A stretch of 64,000 bases of DNA from Brevibacterium zhoupengii (lineage in GTDB: Bacteria; Actinomycetota; Actinomycetes; Actinomycetales; Brevibacteriaceae). The stretch lies in assembly GCF_021117425.1 (NCBI RefSeq), contig NZ_CP088298.1, positions 2,976,001 through 3,040,000 on the forward strand, written 5' to 3'. The number at the start of each line of letters is the position of its first letter. Position 1 is the stretch's first letter. Both the position numbers and the translations under genes were made by a program. Under the pieces are notes generated by a model. That model was not told the origin of the DNA. It saw only the letters and a list, made by a program, of their open reading frames with translations, and searched no databases. This document shows, piece by piece, positions 54,912 to 64,000 of this stretch.

Positions 54912-55430
54912 GTGACGAATACCGATCTCGAACGCGCGCAGACACTGATCACCTCGATTCCCGACTACCCGCAGCCGGGGGTGAACTTTCGCGATATCTC
55001 GCCACTCATCGCTGACGGTCCTGCACTTCGTGCCGTCACCGAGGCGCTCATCGCACCTTTCGAGGGACAGTTCGACATCGTCGGCGGCCTTGAAGCACGC
55101 GGCTTCCTCTTCGCCGGAACGATCGCGGCAATGACAGGAGTCGGCATTCTGCCCATCCGCAAGGCCGGCAAACTCCCCCGCCCAGCCGCAGCCGTTTCCT
55201 ACTCACTCGAATACGGCACCGCGACGATCGAAGGTCCGGACGTGCTCAAGGAAGGCGAGCGTGTCCTGCTCGTCGACGACGTCCTTGCCACCGGCGGAAC
55301 GCTGACTGCTGCGCAATCACTGGTCAAGGACCTCGGCGCCGAGGTGGTCGGCTCAGCCGTGGTCCTCGAACTCGTCGACCTCGGCGGTCGGACGCTCACC
55401 GGAGACGTGCACGCACTCTTCACCGGCTGA
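54912..55430 (+). CDS. apt: Adenine phosphoribosyltransferase
   Basis: Salvages adenine to AMP with PRPP in the cytoplasm. The 172 residues include PDYPQPGVNFRDISPLI near the N-terminus, GLEARGFLFAG, KAGKLPRP and the PRPP-binding motif VLLVDDVLATGGT (about residues 117-129). The start is a GTG at 54912 without a strong ribosome site. It converges with the EIIA gene, 29 bases beyond its stop. Confidence 0.94.
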   Translation: MTNTDLERAQTLITSIPDYPQPGVNFRDISPLIADGPALRAVTEALIAPFEGQFDIVGGLEARGFLFAGTIAAMTGVGILPIRKAGKLPRPAAAVSYSLEYGTATIEGPDVLKEGERVLLVDDVLATGGTLTAAQSLVKDLGAEVVGSAVVLELVDLGGRTLTGDVHALFTG

Positions 55431-55459
55431 GGTCGGCTGCACCGACCCCAGTTGCGCAC

Positions 55460-55912
55460 TCATCCCAGTTCGAGAAGTTGGTCCCCCGCACTCACAGCAC
55501 CCTCGGCAGTCACTGTCAGCGACTCGGCCTCAGCCTCGAGCACGACGACCGGCACGACGAGAGATCGCCCTGAGTTGCGGGCAGGCTCGGTGTCCCAGGT
55601 GATGAGCCGATCTCCCGCGTTCACCGTCTGCCCCGCCTCGACGTGAAGGGTGAAGCCCTCCCCCTTCAGCTCGACGGTGTCGATACCCAGATGGACGAGC
55701 ACCCCCTGATCGGACTCGGTGGCGATGACGAAGGCATGAGGCTTGAGTGAGCTGAGAGTGCCAGACACCGGAGCCACTGCCGTGACGGTCGACGAGCTCC
55801 CGGGATCGATCGCCGTTCCAGGGCCCACGAGCGCCTCGGCGAACACTGGGTCTGGAACATCTGCAAGTGGAATGACGGTGCCACTCACCGGTGAGGAGAT
55901 CGTGCGCGTCAT
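55460..55912 (-). CDS. crr: PTS glucose-type EIIA component
   Basis: Receives phosphate from HPr and passes it to EIIB. A stand-alone EIIA of 150 residues with the two histidines of the family, H59 (KPHAFV) and H74 (GVLVHLGIDTVELKGEGF), 15 residues apart as in E. coli (H75/H90). H74 is the predicted phosphorylation site. The start overlaps the RpiR-type gene's stop (ATGA), so the regulator and EIIA are one unit. Confidence 0.92.
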   Translation of the reverse strand: MTRTISSPVSGTVIPLADVPDPVFAEALVGPGTAIDPGSSSTVTAVAPVSGTLSSLKPHAFVIATESDQGVLVHLGIDTVELKGEGFTLHVEAGQTVNAGDRLITWDTEPARNSGRSLVVPVVVLEAEAESLTVTAEGAVSAGDQLLELG

Positions 55913-56871
55913 GATGGGTTTCCTGCCTTTCTTCGACGGGGTGCCAAGCGGCGGTGGGATGTGCCGACGGCATCTCGTGCCCGAGCCCCGCAGCGTTGGA
56001 ATACAAGAGTGAAGAGAACATCGACGATGAAGAGCTGACCCGTTCGCGAACTCATCGCAGCCGAACGCATGCCCGATTCCCGGGCGGCGACGCCGATGAG
56101 AACATGGTCGGCCGAGGTCAGAGTGCTGCGCGGACGAACCGTCAGGGCCACGGTCGGCACCCCGGCTTCCCTGGCGGCAGCGAGAGGTTCGATGATGTCG
56201 GTGGTCTCTCCAGAGGCGGAGATGACGACCAGCAGCTCATCTGGTTCCATGAGCACGGTCAATGTCATCGCCATGTGACCTTCGGTGACGGCACGGGCGG
56301 TGAGACCGATCCGCTCCAGTTTCGTCGACAGATCCTCAGCGACGAGCCCCGAGGCTCCGATACCGGCGATGACGATCCGCCGTGCCGCGACGATCGCATC
56401 GGCTGTGGCTTCGAGTGCGGCGACGTCGAGGTTGGCCGCGGTATCGGCGAGCGCCTGCCGCTCCTCGGCCGCAAGCTTGGCCACGACCACGACGGGATCA
56501 TCACCGACACTGATATCGGCAGGCAGCCCGCTGGGACGACTCACTTCCTCCTGCGCAGCAGCCGCGGCAAGCAGGGTGCGAAACTCCCGGTAGCCGCTGC
56601 AGCCGGCAGCCTGGGCGAGTCGGATCACCGAGGCCTCGGAAGCCTGAGAATGTGCGGCGAGCTGCTGGACTGTCATGGGCACTGCCAGCCGGGGATCGTC
56701 GAGGACCGTGCGTCCCACCGCCGCCGGACCGCGGCTGAGCGTGGGCACGAGGGAGCGCAGCCGGGCCAGCACCGAGGCGGAGGCTGCGGAGGTGATGGCC
56801 GTCGTTCCGGCCCTGCCCCGAACAGCGCCCACGTTACCTCCTGTGGAGGTTTCCTCCGCATCACTTCCCAT
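55909..56871 (-). CDS. RpiR/MurR-family regulator (HTH plus SIS domain)
   Basis: A 320-residue transcription factor: helix-turn-helix (about residues 40-110, with LAAHSQASEASVIRLAQAAGCSGYREFRTLL) and a SIS sugar-phosphate-binding domain (about 150-290, with IVIAGIGASGLVAEDL and ISASGETTDIIEPL). It probably controls the surrounding PTS genes in response to an amino-sugar phosphate. It is divergent from the EI-HPr gene, 83 bases away, and coupled to crr. The first 35 residues are low-complexity, so a later start is possible. Confidence 0.85.
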   Translation of the reverse strand: MGSDAEETSTGGNVGAVRGRAGTTAITSAASASVLARLRSLVPTLSRGPAAVGRTVLDDPRLAVPMTVQQLAAHSQASEASVIRLAQAAGCSGYREFRTLLAAAAAQEEVSRPSGLPADISVGDDPVVVVAKLAAEERQALADTAANLDVAALEATADAIVAARRIVIAGIGASGLVAEDLSTKLERIGLTARAVTEGHMAMTLTVLMEPDELLVVISASGETTDIIEPLAAAREAGVPTVALTVRPRSTLTSADHVLIGVAARESGMRSAAMSSRTGQLFIVDVLFTLVFQRCGARARDAVGTSHRRLAPRRRKAGNPS

Positions 56872-56954
56872 AAATCGGAGTTTTGCACCTAGACTGACGA
56901 TGTGTCAAAGATCACTATCAGGTTCCGACATCGAGGTCGGGGCGAGGAGACGAC

Positions 56955-58973
56955 GTGAGGCTGCAGGGAACCGGCGTGAGCCACGGCTGCGCCCTGGGAC
57001 CGGTCCACCGCGTGACGCGCACCGTCGACGAACCTTCCGTCGCCCCACGTCCGTCCGATTCCGAGACCGGACCCGAACTCGAGCGCTTCCACGCAGCTGC
57101 CGCGGCGGTCGCAGATTCCCAGGAAGCAGCAGCACGCACGGCGCAGTCCACTGCACGCGATGTACTCGAAGCGACGGCGGAGATGGCCGCCGATCCCGCG
57201 CTCCTGGCCATCGCGAACCGCCACATCCAAGACGGTCGGCTCACCGCCGAGCGCGCGACGTGGGAAGCCACCGGCGAACTGCGAGCACGCCTCGAGGCCG
57301 TCGGCGGATATCTCGGCGAACGGGCCGCGGACATCGATGACATCCGGGACCGGATCATCGCCGCCCTGCGCGGCGGCCCTCTCGGGATCACTCTGCCGAC
57401 GACACCGTCGATCCTCGTCGGCGAGACTCTGTCGCCGACCGACACGGCTGGACTCGACCCTGACACCGTGCTGGCCATCGTCACGACCAACGGTGGAGCG
57501 CAGTCCCATTCGGCCATCCTCGCCCGTACCCTTGGCATACCCGCCGTAGTCGGAGCAGACGCCCACGTGGTCGACATCGACGACGGTACTCAACTCTTCG
57601 TCGACGGATCCACCGGAGTCCTCAGCGACGACCCCACCGAGGACGAGCGGGACCGGGCCGTGCAATTCTCCGCGGAGCGTTCCGCGGCACCGGTGCTGAC
57701 CAGCCACGGCGAACTCGCCTGCGGAACGCGAATCCCCCTGCTGGCCAACGTCGGCTCTGCCACAGAGGCGAAGGCGGCCGCCGAGTCCGGCGCCGAGGGC
57801 ATCGGGCTGCTGCGCACAGAATTTCTCTTCCTCGATCGCGAGGACGAACCCACCGTGGTCGAACAGACGGAGGTGTATGCGGAGATCTTCTCGCATTTCC
57901 CCGGCCTCCCGGTCACCGTCCGCACCCTCGACGCGGGTTCGGACAAGCCCATCCCGTTCATCTGGGGCAGCCGCGACGAACCCAATCCGGCACTGGGAAT
58001 GCGGGGCTTTCGCACACATTCCTTCGCACCCGAAGTGCTGGAGCGCCAGATCGAAGCGATCGCGCGTGCGGCAAAGTCCGCCACCGCCGAGGTGAAGGTG
58101 ATGGCTCCGATGATCACCACCCCGAAGGAGGCTGTCCGGTTCGCCGCCCTTGTCCGTGCCGCCGGGTTGGACTCCGCGGGCGTGATGATCGAAACCCCTG
58201 CCGCGGCACTGTGTGCCGAATCAGTTCTCGAGCCCGTCGCCTTCGCGAGCATCGGCACGAACGATCTGGCGCAGTACACACTCGCCTTCGACCGCGAGCT
58301 CAACGACTACGAGGAACTGCAGTCGGCACGGCAGCCTGCGATCCTCCGCCTCATCGACGCCGTCATTGTGGGCGCCCGGCGCGCTGACGATGGTGACGCT
58401 CGCGCCGGTGACGAGTCGAGGGCGGAGGCACGCGCAAACCCGCGTCCCGTGAGTGTCTGCGGGGAGGCCGCGGCCGATCCTGAACTTGCCGTCGTCCTCG
58501 TCGGTCTAGGGGTCTCGACCCTGTCGATGTCTGCGCCCGCCCTACCTCGAGTCGCCGCTCGCCTCGCCGAGGTCACCCTCGAACAGGCTCGGGAATCGGC
58601 CCTCCAGGCGCTCGACGGCACGCTCTGGACCGACGACGGCGCGAATGCGATGGCATCCGACATCGAGCCGGAGGCGGGCACCGGCACCGGCACCGGCACC
58701 GGCACCGAGGCGATTCGGCGCACGATACACGTCACGGCACCAACGGGCCTCCATGCTCGGCCGGCGGCTCTGCTCGCCCGAGCAGTGAAGGCACTCGACG
58801 CCGAGATCACCCTGCGTCGTCCCGGAAACGAAGCGACCGCCTCGGCGACCAGCGTCATGGACATCATGGGACTCGGCATCGATCCGGGACACGATGTCGA
58901 GGTCAGCGCGTCCGGACCGGATGCCGCCGCCGCGGTCGCAGCCGTGGAGGCGGCGGCCACCGGAGAGGCATGA
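56955..58973 (+). CDS. ptsI: PTS enzyme I fused to HPr
   Basis: Takes phosphate from PEP and delivers it to EIIA through its own HPr domain. The 672 residues comprise EI (1-565) with phosphorylated His185 in GGAQSHSAILARTLG, the PEP-binding GIGLLRTEFLF and the C-terminal VSVCGEAAADP; then a linker with five Gly-Thr repeats (575-584, coded by five GGCACC units); then HPr (588-672) with His600 in GLHARPAALL. The EI-then-HPr order is unusual, since HPr is normally separate or N-terminal. The start is a GTG. No separate ptsH is seen here. Confidence 0.92.
   Translation: MRLQGTGVSHGCALGPVHRVTRTVDEPSVAPRPSDSETGPELERFHAAAAAVADSQEAAARTAQSTARDVLEATAEMAADPALLAIANRHIQDGRLTAERATWEATGELRARLEAVGGYLGERAADIDDIRDRIIAALRGGPLGITLPTTPSILVGETLSPTDTAGLDPDTVLAIVTTNGGAQSHSAILARTLGIPAVVGADAHVVDIDDGTQLFVDGSTGVLSDDPTEDERDRAVQFSAERSAAPVLTSHGELACGTRIPLLANVGSATEAKAAAESGAEGIGLLRTEFLFLDREDEPTVVEQTEVYAEIFSHFPGLPVTVRTLDAGSDKPIPFIWGSRDEPNPALGMRGFRTHSFAPEVLERQIEAIARAAKSATAEVKVMAPMITTPKEAVRFAALVRAAGLDSAGVMIETPAAALCAESVLEPVAFASIGTNDLAQYTLAFDRELNDYEELQSARQPAILRLIDAVIVGARRADDGDARAGDESRAEARANPRPVSVCGEAAADPELAVVLVGLGVSTLSMSAPALPRVAARLAEVTLEQARESALQALDGTLWTDDGANAMASDIEPEAGTGTGTGTGTEAIRRTIHVTAPTGLHARPAALLARAVKALDAEITLRRPGNEATASATSVMDIMGLGIDPGHDVEVSASGPDAAAAVAAVEAAATGEA
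58677..58706 (+). repeat. Five tandem GGCACC hexamers in the EI-HPr linker
   Basis: Perfect 6-bp repeat, five units, coding (Gly-Thr)5. Hexamer units keep the frame, so slippage would change only linker length. Confidence 0.95.
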
Positions 58974-58998
58974 GATGTCGTGGAACCAACTCCCCGAG

Positions 58999-59232
58999 TC
59001 AGTCGAGCAGATCCTCGATGTCGTCAACCAGATTGTCGGCCTCGGGACCGACGACGACCTGCACCGCATTCCCCTGGACGAGGACTCCGAAGGCTCCGGC
59101 ACCCTTGAGGACGCGTTCGTCGACAAGGTCCCCGTCGCCGACCTCGACGCGCAACCGCGTGATGCACGCTTCGACCTCGTCGATGTTGTCCGCGCCGCCC
59201 AGTCCGGCGACGATCTGCTCCGCTTTGCTCAT
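58999..59232 (-). CDS. PTS EIIB component, glucose/GlcNAc type
   Basis: A small stand-alone EIIB of 77 residues. The phosphorylated cysteine is C23 in EACITRLRVEV, matching the family's N-x-x-x-C-x-T-R-L-R pattern (N16 to C23 spacing as usual). It ends DNLVDDIEDLLD. The start at MSKAEQ follows an AAGG site; the open frame continues upstream into the EIIC leader. It lies on the strand opposite EI-HPr and EIIC, so it is divergent from EIIC (173 bases) and converges with EI-HPr (25 bases). Confidence 0.88.
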   Translation of the reverse strand: MSKAEQIVAGLGGADNIDEVEACITRLRVEVGDGDLVDERVLKGAGAFGVLVQGNAVQVVVGPEADNLVDDIEDLLD

Positions 59233-59405
59233 ATCAGCTGCCTTGATCTCCCGCACCCGCGTACCGGTTCCGGGGTTGTGTTCTGCGATGTTCGTCACAA
59301 GTCTACGGCGACCAACGGACATTGCCGGAAGCACACGCTGCACCGACGATCCACCGTCGGCGCAGCAACTCCAGCACCGGGCGCATCTCGATTAGGAGGA
59401 ATCCG

Positions 59406-60779
59406 ATGAACACTGCATCCACCGATGATGCCCCGAGGAAGAAGAAGCGGTCGGTCCCCGGCTTTGCGCAGCTGCAGCGCGTAGGACGCTCCCTCATGCT
59501 GCCGATCGCGGTGCTCCCCGCCGCTGCACTGCTGCAGCGGTTCGGGCAACCGGACATGCTCGGCGCCGACGGTTTGGCCCAGTTCGCACCGTGGCTCCAA
59601 CCGGTGGCCGACACACTCGCCGCGGCCGGTTCGGCACTGTTCGACAACCTGCCGCTCATCTTCGCCGTCGGCGTGGCGATCGGCTTCGCGAAGAAGGCCG
59701 ACGGTTCCACAGCGCTGGCGGCCGTGGTCGGCTACATGGTCCTCGACGGAGTGCTCACGGCTCTGGCTCCCACCTTCGGATCCGACAGCGGCGACGGCGA
59801 GATGGTGATCAACTACGGTGTGCTCGGCGGCATCATCGTCGGCATCGTCACCGCGGTGCTCTATCAGCGCTACCACCGGATCAAGCTGCCCACCTACCTG
59901 GGGTTCTTCGGCGGCAGACGCTTCGTGCCTATTGTCACGGCGGTCGCGGCGATGCTCATCGCCGTCGTCATGGCCATCGTCTACCCAGTCTTCGATACGC
60001 TCATCAACAAGGGCGTGGGTGGCTTCCTCATGGAACACGGCTCGAACCCGGGCACGGGATTCGTCTTCGGCACGGTCAACCGCCTGCTCATTCCCTTCGG
60101 CCTGCACCACCTGCTCAACAACCTGCCGTGGTTCCAGCTCGGTTCGTGCACGAATGCCGCGGGCGATACGCTCCACGGCGACATCACCTGTTTCTACAGC
60201 GGAGTCGACGGAACAGCGGCCTGGACCGGATCCTTCATGACCGGGTTCTTCCCCATCATGATGTTCGCCCTGCCGGCCGCGGCTCTCGCGATCTACCGCA
60301 CGGCCCATCCCAAGCGCCGCAAGGTCGTCGGCGGCATCATGCTCTCGGTGGCACTGACTGCCTTCATCACGGGAATCACCGAACCGCTTGAGTACGCCTT
60401 CGCCTACGTCGCATTCCCGCTCTACGCCGTCCACGCAGTCCTCACCGGCACTTCGTTGGCGCTGGTCAACGCCTTGGACATCAAGTCCGGCTTCGGATTC
60501 TCGGCCGGAGCCATCGACTATGTGCTCAATCTCGGCCGAGCCTCCGAACTCTCAGGCGGCATCGGACCGGTCCTGCTGCTGCTCGTCATAGGTCTTGCCT
60601 ATGCGGTGATCTACTACGTCCTCTTCCGGTGGGCGATCATCAAGTTCAACCTGCACACCCCCGGGCGCGAGGACGACGACGAAGCCAGCATCGGCGGCCC
60701 CTCGGTCTTCGACGAGGCGCAGGAAGCCGCCGAGAAGTCCACCGGCAAGCGACGCGCCCAGGACGAGGGGCGAAGTTAG
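59406..60779 (+). CDS. PTS EIIC permease, probably N-acetylglucosamine-specific
   Basis: Membrane permease of 457 residues with about ten segments. It has the EIIC signature GITEPLEYAFAYVAFPLY near residue 320 and FGLHHLLNNLPWFQLGSC near 233; WFQ after the histidine loop is the NagE-like pattern, while PtsG proteins differ there. An RpiR/MurR-type regulator nearby also fits an amino sugar. AGGAGGAATCCG precedes the ATG. It has a hydrophilic acidic tail but no fused EIIB or EIIA. Glucose remains possible. Confidence 0.88.
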   Translation: MNTASTDDAPRKKKRSVPGFAQLQRVGRSLMLPIAVLPAAALLQRFGQPDMLGADGLAQFAPWLQPVADTLAAAGSALFDNLPLIFAVGVAIGFAKKADGSTALAAVVGYMVLDGVLTALAPTFGSDSGDGEMVINYGVLGGIIVGIVTAVLYQRYHRIKLPTYLGFFGGRRFVPIVTAVAAMLIAVVMAIVYPVFDTLINKGVGGFLMEHGSNPGTGFVFGTVNRLLIPFGLHHLLNNLPWFQLGSCTNAAGDTLHGDITCFYSGVDGTAAWTGSFMTGFFPIMMFALPAAALAIYRTAHPKRRKVVGGIMLSVALTAFITGITEPLEYAFAYVAFPLYAVHAVLTGTSLALVNALDIKSGFGFSAGAIDYVLNLGRASELSGGIGPVLLLLVIGLAYAVIYYVLFRWAIIKFNLHTPGREDDDEASIGGPSVFDEAQEAAEKSTGKRRAQDEGRS

Positions 60780-60876
60780 TACGCGGTCCTGGCACCGGTG
60801 GCCAGCGGCACCGAATTCCACATGACATCGTGTCGATCACACCTGGGAATACCGCACTTCCACCATGACGTTATAG

Positions 60877-61773
<897 letters not shown>

Positions 61774-61822
61774 GGTTCTGACGTCAGCTGAGGTTTGTGA
61801 TCTGAACCGAGGTTGAACGTCC

Positions 61823-61863
61823 AAAGGCCCGCTTGGAGCTTCATCGCTCCAGGCGGGCCTTTT
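61823..61863. terminator. Bidirectional rho-independent terminator
   Basis: A 14-bp stem GGCCCGCTTGGAGC/GCTCCAGGCGGGCC, one G-U type position, with a 6-base loop, AAA before and TTTT after. It ends the aldo/keto reductase (+) and the hydroxyacid dehydrogenase (-). Confidence 0.9.
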
Positions 61864-61912
61864 CAGTGTCTTCCAGCAGTACTTTTTGTCATCTCCCATC
61901 TGGCCTTGGACG

Positions 61913-62854
61913 TCAGGTGAGCAGACGAACCGGCTCCCCCGCCATCCACGCGGCGATGTTCTCGACAGTCTGGGTGAAGAAGATCCGATACGTGTCTTCG
62001 GTGACATAACCCAGGTGCGGAGTCAGCACGGTCCGCGGAGTGCTGCGCAGAGCATGATCATGTGGCAACGGCTCAAGGTCATACACGTCAATCCCCGCGC
62101 CGCGAATGCGACCTTCTGCCAATGCGTCCTGCAGTGCTTCCATGTCGACGAGGCCCGCCCGAGAGGTGTTGATGAAGATGCTGTTCGGCTTCATCAGTGA
62201 CAGTTCCTTCGCAGCGACAAGCAGGCGGCTGCGTTCGCTGAGCTTATAGTGCACGGTCACGACGTCAGAGGTTGAGAAGAGTTCCTCTTTGCTCACTGCG
62301 TGCGCCCCGACATCGGCTGCCCGCTCCTCGTCGAGGTTCTGACTCCAGGCCACGACGTCCATGCCGAAGGCGGCCCCGACCCGGGCGACCTGGGTGCCGA
62401 GTCTGCCGAGTCCGATGATCCCGAGTCGGTGCCCGAAGAGGTCACCGCCGACGGTGGACTGCCAGCCGCCGGAGTGCATCGCGGCGTCTTCGGTGGGGAT
62501 GCTGCGCAGCACCGAGAGAATGAGTCCCCAGGTCAGCTCCGGGGTCGCCGAGGTGGTGGATTCGGTCCCGCAGACCGTGATCCCCTGGGCTCGTGCCGCA
62601 TCCAGATCGATTGATGCGTTGACTCGTCCCGTGGTCACGAGGAGTTTGAGATCGCGCAACTGGGCCAGTCGCTCGGCAGAGAAGAGGGTGCGTTCACGCA
62701 TGGCAACGACAACCTCGGCGCCGGCCACCGTCTGCACCAGATCCTCGGTGTCGCGGATCGGACGGGAGACGAATTCGACCTCGGCCCCAAGCTCCTGCCA
62801 GTTGGCAAAGTCTGCCGCCACATTCTGGTAGTCATCGAGCACAACAATGTGCAT
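61913..62854 (-). CDS. D-2-hydroxyacid dehydrogenase family protein
   Basis: NAD-dependent oxidoreductase of 313 residues. The Rossmann motif is GIIGLGRLGTQVARVGAAFG. Catalytic residues are Arg in INTSRAGLVD, Glu in DVYDLEPLP and His in LTPHLGYVTEDT. It lacks the ASB/ACT domains of SerA, so it is not a second long-form phosphoglycerate dehydrogenase. The start MHIVVLDDYQNV follows CGAGGAGGGAC; an open frame 33 codons upstream is rejected. The substrate is unknown. Confidence 0.87.
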   Translation of the reverse strand: MHIVVLDDYQNVAADFANWQELGAEVEFVSRPIRDTEDLVQTVAGAEVVVAMRERTLFSAERLAQLRDLKLLVTTGRVNASIDLDAARAQGITVCGTESTTSATPELTWGLILSVLRSIPTEDAAMHSGGWQSTVGGDLFGHRLGIIGLGRLGTQVARVGAAFGMDVVAWSQNLDEERAADVGAHAVSKEELFSTSDVVTVHYKLSERSRLLVAAKELSLMKPNSIFINTSRAGLVDMEALQDALAEGRIRGAGIDVYDLEPLPHDHALRSTPRTVLTPHLGYVTEDTYRIFFTQTVENIAAWMAGEPVRLLT

Positions 62855-63001
62855 GTCTGTCCCTCCTCGGATGTCGCGGGGTATCAGTGAGATATCGGCC
62901 GAGGCGGTGCGAACATTCGTCCGCACCGCCTCGGCGATGGATCGCTCCCCCACACAGCGGTGGGAGGCCAGCCGATGATCAGCTCATCGGCTGGAAGCTG
63001 C

Positions 63002-64000
63002 TCAGAAGCAGACGGCTCCGGTCGACGCCGACTGGACGAGCTTGGCGTACTTGCCGAGCACACCAGTGAGGCGGTGGTTCTCGGGGATCGTCCAGGTCTT
63101 GCGACGCTCTTCGAGCACCGACTCGTCAACATGCAGATCGATGGACCGTGCCGCGATGTCGACGGTGATCTTGTCGCCGTCCTCGACGAGTGCGATCGGT
63201 CCGCCGTCGACGGCCTCGGGCGCCACGTGACCGATGCACAGTCCCGTCGATCCGCCGGAGAAGCGTCCGTCGGTGATGAGCAGGACGTCCTTGCCGATTC
63301 CCGCGCCCTTGATCGCACCGGTGATGGCGAGCATCTCGCGCATACCGGGTCCGCCCTTGGGTCCTTCGTAGCGGATGACGACGACATCGCCCTTCTTCAG
63401 CTCACCGTTGAGGACGGCATCCATGGCCGGCTTCTCCTGGTTGAACACGCGAGCGGTGCCTTCGAAGACGTCGGCATCGAAGCCGGCGGACTTCACGACT
63501 GCACCTTCGGGAGCCAACGAGCCCTTGAGCACGGTGAGGCCGCCGGTGGCGTGAATCGGGTTGTTGAGCGCGCGCAGGATCTTGCCGTCGGGGTCCGGCG
63601 GGTTGATCGTCTCGAGGTTCTCCGCCACGGTCTTTCCCGTCACGGTCATGCAGTCGCCGTTGAGCATTCCGTTGTCGAGCAGAGCCTTCATGATCACCGG
63701 CACGCCGCCGATCTTGAACACATCGTTCATCACGTACTGGCCGAAGGGTTTGACGTTGCCCAGGTGCGGGACCTTGTCGCCGATGCGGTTGAAGTCATCG
63801 AGGGCGAGTTCGACTCCGGCCTCGTGGGCGATGGCCAACAGGTGGAGGACGGCGTTGGTCGAGCCGCCGAAGGCCATGACCACGGCGATCGCGTTGTGCA
63901 GCGATTCCTTCGTGATGATGTCCTTCGTCGTGATGCCCTGGCGGAGCAGGTTGACGACGGCGTCACCGGACTTGCGCGCGAACATCGTGCGGTCGCGGTG
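63002..64000 (-). CDS. ilvD: Dihydroxy-acid dehydratase, C-terminal part cut by window edge
   Basis: Iron-sulfur dehydratase making 2-oxoacids for valine and isoleucine. The last 333 codons are visible: [14 protein letters not shown], the [15 protein letters not shown] segment, [10 protein letters not shown] and the C-terminal signature [22 protein letters not shown]. The frame is open to the right edge, so the N-terminal part, with most cluster cysteines, lies outside. It ends SASTGAVCF, followed by 147 bases without a gene before the hydroxyacid dehydrogenase. Confidence 0.95.
   Translation of the reverse strand, partial: HRDRTMFARKSGDAVVNLLRQGITTKDIITKESLHNAIAVVMAFGGSTNAVLHLLAIAHEAGVELALDDFNRIGDKVPHLGNVKPFGQYVMNDVFKIGGVPVIMKALLDNGMLNGDCMTVTGKTVAENLETINPPDPDGKILRALNNPIHATGGLTVLKGSLAPEGAVVKSAGFDADVFEGTARVFNQEKPAMDAVLNGELKKGDVVVIRYEGPKGGPGMREMLAITGAIKGAGIGKDVLLITDGRFSGGSTGLCIGHVAPEAVDGGPIALVEDGDKITVDIAARSIDLHVDESVLEERRKTWTIPENHRLTGVLGKYAKLVQSASTGAVCF

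Overview
The window reads as the chromosome of a high-GC Gram-positive actinobacterium. Supporting signs are G/C-ending codons throughout, frequent GTG and TTG starts, ATGA/GTGA stop-start overlaps, an NdgR/LtbR-type regulator divergent from leuCD, and the loose order leuDC - ndgR ... gltX - FAH ... leuB - serA - ilvC - ilvN - ilvB, which resembles mycobacteria and Streptomyces. Gene content would suit Brevibacterium or a related Micrococcales genus; that placement is inference, since no rRNA is present.

Left part (1-5.9 kb): plsC (cut by the window edge) and murA, then leuD-leuC on the minus strand, with ndgR and a DeoR-type regulator divergent from them. Region 5.9-16.5 kb is a sugar island: a four-gene YtfQ/YtfR/YtfT/YjfF-like ABC importer, a sodium/solute symporter with a small two-helix membrane partner, galT-galK, and an aldose-1-epimerase-like gene. 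Three intergenic regions in it share a TTYGATCA element, the likely operator of a dedicated regulator, most simply the adjacent DeoR protein. Region 16.5-25.4 kb has a DUF4282 membrane protein, tRNA-Glu(CTC) and tRNA-Gln(CTG), prolyl iminopeptidase, gltX, an FAH-family enzyme, an HrpB-type helicase and a coupled protein of unknown function.

Region 25.5-37 kb is mixed housekeeping: alcohol dehydrogenase, a leftward run lplA - membrane protein - peptidase E - thyX - maltokinase-cap-like protein - HIT protein, prolyl oligopeptidase, an acetyltransferase, a DUF222/HNH protein and an MFS transporter. Region 37-48.5 kb carries branched-chain amino acid and serine biosynthesis (ilvE, leuB, serA, ilvC, ilvN, ilvB) with a CitE-like lyase, a PAP2 phosphatase and an Eis-like acetyltransferase. 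The ilvBN genes are preceded by a clear attenuator with a 16-residue leader peptide. ilvD enters at the right edge.

Region 48.5-64 kb: a heterodimeric ABC exporter with one degenerate ATPase site; an AbiEi-like/nuclease-fold gene bracketed by two related 68-bp hairpin repeats; a small membrane protein; an isoaspartyl methyltransferase plus the relic of a second copy; apt; a complete sugar PTS (EIIA, RpiR regulator, EI-HPr fusion, EIIB, NagE-like EIIC); an aldo/keto reductase; and a 2-hydroxyacid dehydrogenase. Across the window the 9-mer CCGAGGTGG (either strand) occurs at least 27 times, far more than base composition predicts. I see no CRISPR array, rRNA operon, insertion sequence or prophage.
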